Source: Dyella_B jejuensis
GTDB taxonomy: Bacteria; Pseudomonadota; Gammaproteobacteria; Xanthomonadales; Rhodanobacteraceae
Direction: 5' to 3'
Assembly (NCBI RefSeq): GCF_044904675.1
Contig: NZ_JADIKJ010000015.1
Span: 248,001 to 312,000 of the forward strand
Length of the DNA: 64,000 nt
Both the position numbers and the translations under genes were made by a program. Each line of letters begins with the position of its first letter. Position 1 is the first letter of the stretch. Under the pieces are notes generated by a model that worked only from the letters and a program-made list of their open reading frames with translations, was not told where the DNA came from and did no database searches. Positions 46,879-54,670 of the stretch are shown here, piece by piece.

Positions 46879-49215
46879 ATGGAAGTCGAACCGAAGCGCT
46901 ACCAGTCTTCCGCCATCCGCGCCGGCCGTGATCGCCCCGACGACGGCCGCATGCCGCCGCGTGCGCGCCGGCTGATCGATGCCGTCTGCACGCTATGCGA
47001 TCACTGGATCGAACCGACCCTGCGCCTGTGCCTGGACCGTTTCGACAAGCGTCTCTACGAACAGGCCGAACAGTCGCGCAACCATCTCGAACAACAGCGT
47101 TGTTTCGACAGCCGCGGCCTGGTGCAGCAAGCACGTGCCGGATTCATCCAGTCGTTCGCCGCCCATTTGCGCGACAGTTTCGCGCAGATGGGCCGGCCTG
47201 ATGACGAGGACAGTCCCCGCTCTTCAGGCACGCTATCGCTGACGTTGCTCGATCGCACCGAGCACGAACTGACCGCCGCGCTGGACAAGCTGGCGGCGCG
47301 CAGCGAGGCGCATAACGGATCCATGCTGTCCGAACTTTCCTATCGGCTGGCGGCGCTGGCCGGTTCGCCACCGCTGGAAGGCGCCGACCTGCCGCCGGGA
47401 CCGCAAAACATGGCGCGTATCCTGCGTGCGGCCAGCGAACCGTTGCACCTGCCGATCGAGCACCGCCTCATGCTGTTGCAGGTGTTCGAAAGCAGCGTCA
47501 ACGGCGCCCTCGTCACGCTGTACGAAGCCATCAATGCCAAGCTGCTGGCCGACGGAATCCTGCCGCAGTTGCGCGCATTCCCGACCGCACGTCCGCTTCA
47601 CGGACCGGCGCAGCATGCGGCGTCGTCCGCCGCTGCCATGCCGGCCACGGCAACACCACCGAGCACGCCGGAGCGCAGCGAATCGATCGCCGTGCTGGAA
47701 ACCCTGCGCGACCTGCTCACCCGGCAGCGCCCCGCAGCCGGGCCCGCGTCCGCCGCCAGCGGACGCACGGCGACCTCGGACGAATTGCAGACCGCCTTGT
47801 CGGCGCTGCAACAGCACATGATCCAGGTGACCGACCAGACCAGCCGCGAATTGCGCAGCGCCCAGCGCCTGCATGAAGAACTGCTGCTGCAGCTCAACCT
47901 GGGCCTGCCACCCGGTGCGGCACGCACGCAGCTCACCGCCGAGCAGGGCGATACGGTGGAACTGGTCGCGATGTTGTTCGAGCAATTGGCCCAGCAACTG
48001 CATCATGGCCCGGACGCACGCGCCCTGCTGGGCAACCTGCAACTGCCACTGCTGCGGCTGGCAGTCAGCGACCGCGACTTCTTCAACCAGCACGAGCATC
48101 CCGCACGCCAGATGCTCGGCAAGCTCGCCGAAACGATCGACAGCTGGCTCGATGGACCGGACGGCGGGATCGATCAGCCGTTGCTCGCCAAACTCGGCCA
48201 ACTGGTCGAACGCGCACAACATGAGCCGCCCACCGCCGGGCTTTACACCAGCCTGCTGGCGGACATCGAGCACCACTTGTCGCAGTTGGCGCGCAAGGCG
48301 CAGGCTACCGAGCGCCGCCATGTCGAAGCGATGCAAGGACGCGAACGGCTGGAACAGGCTCGCCAGCGTGCCGACGCATTGATGGCCGAACGCTTTGCGC
48401 TCGCCTCGCCACGCGGCTTGCTGCGCACCTTGCTCGAACGCGCCTGGATCGACGTGCTGGCGTTGAACCTGCTGCGCCATGGCGAGCATAGCGATGCGTT
48501 CCGCCAACAGTTGCACGTGACCGATCAACTGCTCGGGCAACTTCCGGTTACCGATCCGTTGCTATTGCGGCACGAAGTGGAAACCGGCCTGCAACAGATC
48601 GGCATGAACGTCGAGGAAGCCGAACAGGTGGCGCAGCGCCTGATCGGCACGGAAGCCTCGCCGCCGATGGCACCCGTGCTACCGATGCCCGGCCCGATGG
48701 CCGACGCCGCCCCGCTCCCGGCAATGACGACGACGCCGATCCAGACGGCGCCGCCCAAGCCATCGGTTCCCCCACGTACCGCCGATGCGCCCAGCGCAAC
48801 CGACCTGGCGATACGCCTGAAACAGCGCCAGCGCCTGGGCGAACAGCGCGGCCAGGACCCACCGCCGACCAACGCGGCCGTGGTCCCGCCGCTAGGCCTG
48901 CGCGAAGCGCGCATCTACAACCGCTTGCGCCAACTGCCCTTCGGCAGCTGGTTCGAATTCACCGATCCGGCGACCGGCCAATCCACCCAGCGCAAACTGG
49001 CCTGGTTCTCGCCGCTGTCGGGCAACAGCCTGTTCGTCAATCGTCGCGGGCAACGTGGCGACGTGATGAACCTGCAGGAACTGGCGCGCGCCATCGCCAA
49101 TGGCCGCGTGCGCGAATTGCCGCCACAGGATGACAACCTGCTCGATCGCGCGTGGCGTGCCTTGACCACCAGTTTGCTGCGGCCTGCCTTGTCCGCGCAG
49201 GAGGCCCGCCCATGA
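46879..49215 (+). CDS. DUF1631-family protein
   Basis: A 778-residue, largely helical cytoplasmic protein. The N-terminal half (ELSYRLAALAGSPPLEG, LPIEHRLMLLQVFESS) and middle (MLFEQLAQQLHHGPDARALLGNL; DRDFFNQHEHPARQMLGKLAETIDSW) match DUF1631. A Pro/Ala-rich linker (about 595-665) leads to a C-terminal beta-rich domain (about 674-765) with GSWFEFTDP and RKLAWFSPLSGNSLFVNRRG, which looks PilZ-like. The gene overlaps a PilZ protein gene by four bases. DUF1631 proteins are sometimes labelled thymidine phosphorylase without support. A link to c-di-GMP signalling is an inference. Confidence 0.85.
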   Translation: MEVEPKRYQSSAIRAGRDRPDDGRMPPRARRLIDAVCTLCDHWIEPTLRLCLDRFDKRLYEQAEQSRNHLEQQRCFDSRGLVQQARAGFIQSFAAHLRDSFAQMGRPDDEDSPRSSGTLSLTLLDRTEHELTAALDKLAARSEAHNGSMLSELSYRLAALAGSPPLEGADLPPGPQNMARILRAASEPLHLPIEHRLMLLQVFESSVNGALVTLYEAINAKLLADGILPQLRAFPTARPLHGPAQHAASSAAAMPATATPPSTPERSESIAVLETLRDLLTRQRPAAGPASAASGRTATSDELQTALSALQQHMIQVTDQTSRELRSAQRLHEELLLQLNLGLPPGAARTQLTAEQGDTVELVAMLFEQLAQQLHHGPDARALLGNLQLPLLRLAVSDRDFFNQHEHPARQMLGKLAETIDSWLDGPDGGIDQPLLAKLGQLVERAQHEPPTAGLYTSLLADIEHHLSQLARKAQATERRHVEAMQGRERLEQARQRADALMAERFALASPRGLLRTLLERAWIDVLALNLLRHGEHSDAFRQQLHVTDQLLGQLPVTDPLLLRHEVETGLQQIGMNVEEAEQVAQRLIGTEASPPMAPVLPMPGPMADAAPLPAMTTTPIQTAPPKPSVPPRTADAPSATDLAIRLKQRQRLGEQRGQDPPPTNAAVVPPLGLREARIYNRLRQLPFGSWFEFTDPATGQSTQRKLAWFSPLSGNSLFVNRRGQRGDVMNLQELARAIANGRVRELPPQDDNLLDRAWRALTTSLLRPALSAQEARP

Positions 49216-49550
49216 ACGCACCCGAGCAACGTCGCGCTCCGCGCAAGCGTCCTGAGTACAGCGTCACGGTGACGGATACGATTACCGGCCGGCCGCTCGG
49301 GCACCTGGGCAATCTGTCCAGCAACGGCATGCTGCTGATTGGCCAGCACGCTCCGCGCAGCGAAGCGGTATACCAGATCAGCCTGCCACTGCCGCGCCAC
49401 GATGGCACCGCGCCATCGATCGAGATCGGCGTGCAGGAGCAATGGCACGAACCGGCCGCCACGCCCGGACAGACCTGGGCCGGCTATCGCATCATCGCGA
49501 TCGGCCAGGGCGATGCGGCGCATTTGGAGCAATGGTTGCAGCAAGCCTGA
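49212..49550 (+). CDS. PilZ-domain protein
   Basis: A 112-residue single PilZ domain. The c-di-GMP binding motifs are present: an RxxxR-type basic run (R7-R13, RRAPRKR) and NLSSNG (34-39, matching D/NxSxxG). Beta-strands EIGVQEQWHE and GYRIIAIG follow. ATG 49212 overlaps the stop of the DUF1631 gene (ATGA), so the two are translationally coupled. It likely acts as a c-di-GMP receptor; the effector partner may be the DUF1631 protein. Confidence 0.9.
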   Translation: MNAPEQRRAPRKRPEYSVTVTDTITGRPLGHLGNLSSNGMLLIGQHAPRSEAVYQISLPLPRHDGTAPSIEIGVQEQWHEPAATPGQTWAGYRIIAIGQGDAAHLEQWLQQA

Positions 49551-49843
49551 TCGACAGGAATCGCGGATAGGAAAGCAGGCAAGTCGCCCGGCTTTGCGCG
49601 ATCGCCATGACCTTTCCATATCCACAGCCCACGCCGGGCTTGTCCGCGCTATTCGCGTGGCCCGCGCCGAGAGCTGTTTACCCGCCAGACAAGGAAACGC
49701 GAGCGCGTGGACGTGCGTACACGACCAAGTGATGACGCGGTCCGGCGAGTACACGGACCCGGCCCTTTGGGTCAGCGAGCTACGCCAATAGTGCGAACAG
49801 GCCCTAGACTGGCACGCTCAAGCCACCACCGGACCGTCGTCGC

Positions 49844-51163
49844 ATGAGCCAGGACCTCGCCCCTTTGTATGCCCAGCATGTCGCCAGCTTGCGCGAGCGC
49901 GCCGATAAGGCGCTGTCCCTGGGCGGCTTCGATCATCTGCTGGTGGCCGCCGGCACGCCCCTGCGCAAATTCCTCGACGACCAGGATTATCCCTTCGTCG
50001 CCAATCCGCATTTCCTGCACTGGCTGCCATTGACCGACGCGCCGGGCAGCTGGGTGATCCACACGCCCGGCCGCAAGCCGCAACTCATCTTCGTGCAGCC
50101 GCGCGATTACTGGCATGTGGTGCCGGCCGCGCCGAACGGCGCCTGGGTCGACCAGTTCGAGATCACCATTGTGCGCACGTTCGCGGAAGCGGTCGCGGCC
50201 TTGCCAAAAGGCCGCTGTGCGGTGATCGCGCCGACCTGTCCATCCATCGAAGGCGTGCAAGCAAACAACCCACAGGCGGTCATGGATTACCTCCATTGGC
50301 ACCGCAGCTACAAGACTCCTTACGAGTTGGCGCGCATGCGCGAAGCCAGTCGCACCGGTGCGCGTGCGCATCGCGCCGCGGAGCAAGCGTTCCGCGCTGG
50401 CGAGAGCGAATTCGGCATCCACATGGCCTATCTTGCCGCGGCCCGGCAGATCGATGCCGAGCTGCCGTATGCCAGCATCGTGGGGCTCAACGAACACGGC
50501 GCGGTGCTGCACTACGCCCACTTTGATCGCACGCCGCCCAGGCAGAGCCGCTCCTTCCTGATCGATGCCGGCGCCAGCGCGTGCGGCTATGCCAGCGACA
50601 TTACACGTACTTATGCGGCAGACGGCCACGAGGCATTTCAGGCGCTGGTCGACAGCGTCGACACTGCGCAGCAGGGCTTCGCCGCCATGGTGAAGGCCGG
50701 ACAGAGCTATCCGGCGTTGCACATCCACGCGCACCATGTTCTGGCCGATGTACTGCGCGAGCACGGCGTCATCCGCTGTAGCGCGGAAAGCGCGGTCCGA
50801 TCGGGCATTACATCCGCTTTTTTCCCGCATGGCCTCGGCCACCCGATCGGCCTGCAGGTGCATGACGTGGCCGGTTTCCAGGCCAGCGCCAGCGGCGGCA
50901 GCCTGCCGCGTCCAGACGGCCATCCTTATTTGCGCATGACGCGCGTGCTGGAACCGGGCATGGTGGTAACCATCGAGCCGGGCTTGTATTTCATCGATAT
51001 GCTGCTGGATGAACTGCGCGCCAAGCCCGCCGCCGGCGATATCGACTGGAGCAAAGTGGAAGCATTCCGTCCCTATGGCGGCATCCGCATCGAAGACGAT
51101 GTGGTCTGCACCGATAACCTGCCGGAAAATCTCACGCGCGACGCCTTCGCGCACGCAAGCTGA
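49844..51163 (+). CDS. pepQ: Xaa-Pro dipeptidase PepQ
   Basis: A 439-residue M24 metallopeptidase. An N-terminal creatinase-like domain (about 1-160) is followed by the pita-bread domain with metal ligands Asp in LIDAGA, Asp in YASDITRTY, His in FFPHGLGHPIG, Glu in TIEPGLYF and Glu in IRIEDDV. Length and start (MSQDLAPLYAQHVASLRERA) match prolidases of this group. It hydrolyses dipeptides ending in proline in the cytoplasm. It is transcribed alone; the 293 bases before it show no gene. Confidence 0.94.
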   Translation: MSQDLAPLYAQHVASLRERADKALSLGGFDHLLVAAGTPLRKFLDDQDYPFVANPHFLHWLPLTDAPGSWVIHTPGRKPQLIFVQPRDYWHVVPAAPNGAWVDQFEITIVRTFAEAVAALPKGRCAVIAPTCPSIEGVQANNPQAVMDYLHWHRSYKTPYELARMREASRTGARAHRAAEQAFRAGESEFGIHMAYLAAARQIDAELPYASIVGLNEHGAVLHYAHFDRTPPRQSRSFLIDAGASACGYASDITRTYAADGHEAFQALVDSVDTAQQGFAAMVKAGQSYPALHIHAHHVLADVLREHGVIRCSAESAVRSGITSAFFPHGLGHPIGLQVHDVAGFQASASGGSLPRPDGHPYLRMTRVLEPGMVVTIEPGLYFIDMLLDELRAKPAAGDIDWSKVEAFRPYGGIRIEDDVVCTDNLPENLTRDAFAHAS

Positions 51164-51260
51164 CGGCCATCGCGCCGGCCGGGGCAGTCGCACCGGCTGC
51201 CCGGCTTTGGCGCATGCCGATAACGCCGTTGCATTAACATTTTTTTCCGTGCGGCATCGC

Positions 51261-51292
51261 GCCGCGCGGCGGCACGGCGTGCGCCGCGCGGC
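51261..51292. promoter_or_regulatory. Twin palindromes upstream of the cyd operon, candidate operator
   Basis: The perfect palindrome gccgcgcggc occurs twice (51261-51270 and 51283-51292), 22 bases apart start to start, about two helical turns. The pair ends 54 bases before the cydP ATG. A T-rich stretch (51240-51246) precedes it. A GC-rich repeat could arise by chance in this genome, so this is tentative. Confidence 0.3.
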
Positions 51293-51346
51293 CGCGAATG
51301 GGGCTATGCTGCCAGCCAATGTCATAGGTAGTAGGAAGGCTGCACT

Positions 51347-51568
51347 ATGCACATGCTGCCCAGCGGGTCGAACCGCCTATCCTCGCCGCGTCGTCCACTG
51401 CGCCGGCTGAGTGCGGAACTGATCGCCATCGTGCTGGCCAAAGTCGCTTTCTTCGCGTTGCTCGGTTGGTACCTGACCGCGCATTACCCGCGCCCGGATA
51501 CGCATCCGGCCGCCATCGAACACCTGCTCGCCCCCTCTGCGTCCATCACGCCGGAAACCAAGCCATGA
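51347..51568 (+). CDS. cydP: CydP-like small subunit, first gene of the bd oxidase operon
   Basis: A 73-residue protein with a basic N-terminus (SPRRPLRRLSAE), one membrane helix (about 23-43, LIAIVLAKVAFFALLGWYL) and a short periplasmic Pro-rich tail. AGGAAGG lies seven bases before the ATG. It overlaps cydA by four bases, which makes a role in cytochrome bd very likely. The helix with a lysine and the HYPRPD tail resemble the small proteins named CydP in other proteobacteria; that assignment is from memory. Confidence 0.8.
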   Translation: MHMLPSGSNRLSSPRRPLRRLSAELIAIVLAKVAFFALLGWYLTAHYPRPDTHPAAIEHLLAPSASITPETKP

Positions 51569-53175
51569 TGATCGATAGCGATGTCGTCACCCTGTCGCGC
51601 CTGCAGTTCGCGCTGACCGCGCTCTACCACTTCCTGTTCGTGCCGCTCACGCTGGGGCTGGTGTGGATCCTGGCGATCATGGAGAGCGTCTATGTGATGA
51701 CCGGGCGCGAGGTATGGAAACGCATGGTGCAGTTCTGGAGCGTGCTGTTCGGCATCAACTTCGCCATGGGCGTCGCCACTGGCGTCACCATGGAATTCCA
51801 GTTCGGCATGAACTGGGCGTATTACTCGCATTACGTCGGCGATGTATTCGGCACGCCGCTGGCCATCGAAGGATTGATGGCGTTCTTCCTGGAAGGCACG
51901 CTGGTCGGACTGTTCTTCATGGGCTGGACGCGCCTGTCGCGCGTAAGCCATCTGCTGGTGACGTGGTTCCTCGCGCTCGGCACCAATCTCTCGGCGCTGT
52001 GGATTCTGGTTGCCAATGCATGGATGCAGAATCCGGTAGGCGCCAAGTTCAATCCGCAGACCATGCGCATGGAGGTGACTTCATTCTCCGAGGTGTTGTT
52101 CAATCCGGTCGCGCAGGCCAAGTTCGTGCATACGGTGAGCGCGGGTTATGTAGTGGGTTCGATGTTCGTGCTGTCGATCAGCGCCTGGTACCTGCTGCGC
52201 GGGCGCAATGTCGATTTCGCACGCCGCTCGATGACAGTGGCGGCAAGTTTCGGGCTGGCCGCGGCCTTGTCCGTGGTCGTGCTGGGCGATGAGTCCGGCT
52301 ATACCATCTCGGAAAACCAGAAAATGAAAATGGCTGCGATCGAGGCGATGTGGGATACGGAACCGGCGCCCGCGTCGTTTTCGCTGTTCGGCATTCCCGA
52401 TGTGCAGAACCGCACGACGCACTATGCAGTGCGCATTCCATGGGTGATGGGGCTGATCGGCACGCGCTCGCTCGATACGCCGATTCCCGGCATCAACAAC
52501 CTGGTCCGCGACACCAAAGGCAAGATCAGCGACGGCCTCCTGGCCTATGACGCCATGCTGGCGCTGCGCAAGGATCCAAACGATAAGCATGCCACCTCCA
52601 CCCTGGCGCGCTATGACGAAGACATGGGCTACGCCTTGCTGCTCAAGCGCTACGTCGCCGACCCGCGGCAAGCGACGCCGGCGGATATCGACAAGGCTGC
52701 CGACGCCACCATTCCGAACGTGCCGGTGCTGTTCTGGTCGTTCCGCATCATGGTTGCCTGCGGCTTCTATTTCATCGCGCTGTTCGCCTATTCGTTCTGG
52801 CTGGCCAGCAAGCGGCAACTCGAACGCAGGCGCTGGTACCTGAAGCTGGCGTTGTGGAGCTTGCCGCTGCCATGGCTCGCTGCCGAACTGGGCTGGATCG
52901 TGGCCGAATATGGACGGCAACCTTGGGCGATCGAAGGCATCCTGCCGACCGCACTGGGCGTCTCCTCGCTGACGTCCGGGCAAGTGTGGACCTCGCTGGG
53001 CGGCTTCGTGCTGTTCTACACCTTGCTGGCGGTGATCGACGCCAGCCTGATGACCAGGTACGCACGCCAGGGACCGGACCAATTGGGGATCTGGCCGCCA
53101 GGCAACCCGCACCTGCCGGCGGAAGGGGGCACGCCCGCGGTAGACGATACGCACGTCGCGCGAGCGCATCCATGA
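51565..53175 (+). CDS. cydA: Cytochrome bd ubiquinol oxidase subunit I
   Basis: A 536-residue membrane protein with nine hydrophobic segments. The start MMIDSDVVTLSRLQFALTAL contains the haem-ligand region (ALYHFLFVP). GMNWAYYSHYVGDVFG and EGTLVGLFFMGW follow. The quinone-binding Q-loop is long, between about residues 250 and 385, and GRQPWAIEGILPTALGVS is the conserved GRQPW block. It reduces oxygen with high affinity. ATG 51565 overlaps the cydP stop. Confidence 0.96.
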   Translation: MMIDSDVVTLSRLQFALTALYHFLFVPLTLGLVWILAIMESVYVMTGREVWKRMVQFWSVLFGINFAMGVATGVTMEFQFGMNWAYYSHYVGDVFGTPLAIEGLMAFFLEGTLVGLFFMGWTRLSRVSHLLVTWFLALGTNLSALWILVANAWMQNPVGAKFNPQTMRMEVTSFSEVLFNPVAQAKFVHTVSAGYVVGSMFVLSISAWYLLRGRNVDFARRSMTVAASFGLAAALSVVVLGDESGYTISENQKMKMAAIEAMWDTEPAPASFSLFGIPDVQNRTTHYAVRIPWVMGLIGTRSLDTPIPGINNLVRDTKGKISDGLLAYDAMLALRKDPNDKHATSTLARYDEDMGYALLLKRYVADPRQATPADIDKAADATIPNVPVLFWSFRIMVACGFYFIALFAYSFWLASKRQLERRRWYLKLALWSLPLPWLAAELGWIVAEYGRQPWAIEGILPTALGVSSLTSGQVWTSLGGFVLFYTLLAVIDASLMTRYARQGPDQLGIWPPGNPHLPAEGGTPAVDDTHVARAHP

Positions 53176-53230
53176 AGCCCGGTCCCATCGCCCCAGCCGC
53201 ATCCCGTTGCATCGCATTGAGGAGCACGCC

Positions 53231-54361
53231 ATGTTCGACATCACATCGTTGCGAGTGATCTGGTGGGCCTTGCTCGGCATCCTGTTGATCGCATTCGCGA
53301 TCATGGACGGCTTCGATTTCGGCATCGCGGCGCTGCTGCGCGTGCTCGGTCGCGACGAGCACGAACGCCATGTATTGCTCCAAACCATCGAGCCGACCTG
53401 GGAGGGCAACCAGGTATGGTTCATCCTTGGCGGTGGCGCGATCTTCGCCGCCTGGCCCATCCTCTACGCAACGGCATTTTCCGGCTTGTACTTCGCCCTC
53501 GCACTGGTGCTGCTCGCCTTCATCCTGCGGCCGGTGGGCTTCAACTTCCGCGGCAAGATGCATCATCCGCGCTGGCGCAACATATGGGATGGCGCGCTGA
53601 TCTTCTCCGCTTTCGTGGTGATGCTGGTCAGTGGCGTCGCGTTCGGCAACTTGTTCCTGGGCCTGCCGTTTCGCTTTGACGATGATCTGTACATGACCTG
53701 GCAGGGCGGCTTTTTCGACCTGCTGCGTCCCTACCCGCTCCTCGCCGGCCTGGTGAGCATCGCCATGCTGCTTACGCATGGCGCCTGCTGGGCGGCCTAC
53801 CGCGCCGATCATGTGATTGCGTCACGTGCTGCGCGCATGGCGCGATGGATGGCGCTGACCTACGCACTCGCGTTCGTCGGCGCGGGCATCTGGCTGGGCT
53901 ATGGCATCCCCGGTTTTGCCATCGTCGGACCGGCGGTCACCGACGGCGTTGCCAATCCCTTGTTCAAGCAGGTAGCGGTAGGCGGCAGCTGGTTTGCCAG
54001 CTACATGCTTCATCCATGGTTCTGGGCAGCGCCGATACTGGGACTGCTGGGAGCGGTCGGCGTGCAGTGGACCGTGAGCAAGTTGAATCTGCTGGGATTT
54101 CTATGCAGCAGCCTCATGCTGGCCGGGACGATCCTCGCGGCCGGCTTCGCCTTGTTCCCGTTCCTGTTGCCGTCAAGCCTCGACCCACGCTCCAGCCTCA
54201 CGGTGTGGGACGCCTCGTCCAGCCACGGCACGCTGCTGCTGATGCTCGGCGCGGTGGTGGTGTTCCTGCCCATCATCATGGTCTACACGAGCTGGGTGTA
54301 TCGCGTGATGCGTGGGCGCGTCATGCTCAAAGACACGCAGCACTCGCCCAACGGTTACTGA
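53231..54361 (+). CDS. cydB: Cytochrome bd ubiquinol oxidase subunit II
   Basis: A 376-residue membrane protein with about eight helices. The diagnostic start is IMDGFDFGIAALLR; WEGNQVWFILGGGAIFAAWP is the conserved block. The C-terminal part contains SLTVWDASSSHGTLLLML. ATG 53231 follows GAGGAG by six bases. It pairs with CydA. The gap to cydA is 55 bases and to cydX 13 bases, so all are one operon. Confidence 0.96.
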   Translation: MFDITSLRVIWWALLGILLIAFAIMDGFDFGIAALLRVLGRDEHERHVLLQTIEPTWEGNQVWFILGGGAIFAAWPILYATAFSGLYFALALVLLAFILRPVGFNFRGKMHHPRWRNIWDGALIFSAFVVMLVSGVAFGNLFLGLPFRFDDDLYMTWQGGFFDLLRPYPLLAGLVSIAMLLTHGACWAAYRADHVIASRAARMARWMALTYALAFVGAGIWLGYGIPGFAIVGPAVTDGVANPLFKQVAVGGSWFASYMLHPWFWAAPILGLLGAVGVQWTVSKLNLLGFLCSSLMLAGTILAAGFALFPFLLPSSLDPRSSLTVWDASSSHGTLLLMLGAVVVFLPIIMVYTSWVYRVMRGRVMLKDTQHSPNGY

Positions 54362-54374
54362 GGAGCACGAAGCC

Positions 54375-54506
54375 ATGTGGTATTTCAGTTGGATGCTTGG
54401 GCTTGGCCTGGCCTGCGCTTTCGCCGTGCTCAACGCGATGTGGTACGAAGTGCACGCCGACGATGAAGCGCATCAACGCAAGGAACCCAGGCCGCCGCAG
54501 GCATAA
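54375..54506 (+). CDS. cydX: Cytochrome bd small subunit CydX
   Basis: A 43-residue one-helix protein starting MWYFSWMLGLGLACAFAVLN, the CydX/YbgT hallmark, then AMWYEVHADDE and a charged tail. GAGGAG precedes the ATG by eight bases. It is needed for stable bd oxidase in E. coli. The operon thus has two small subunits, CydP at the front and CydX at the end. Confidence 0.95.
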   Translation: MWYFSWMLGLGLACAFAVLNAMWYEVHADDEAHQRKEPRPPQA

Positions 54507-54670
54507 GCGGCGAGCCATTGCATCCTTGGTGCGCGCGATATCAGCATCGGCGAGCTGCGCATCAAGTCATGTTTACGATGCATGGGCGACCGCCGGTTTT
54601 CACCGTCTGTCCGCCCGTAGCGGGGCAGTTCGCCGCTCGGCATTCGTGGATGCGGCTTGCAGCAAAGTGC

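Noticed and set aside
46877..49550. Long minus-strand frames opposite the DUF1631 gene (e.g. 47233-48540)
   Set aside because: Antisense shadows of a conserved family protein.
49551..49843. Gap before pepQ examined for a tRNA or small RNA gene
   Set aside because: No cloverleaf, hairpin-T tract or conserved RNA pattern could be recognised.
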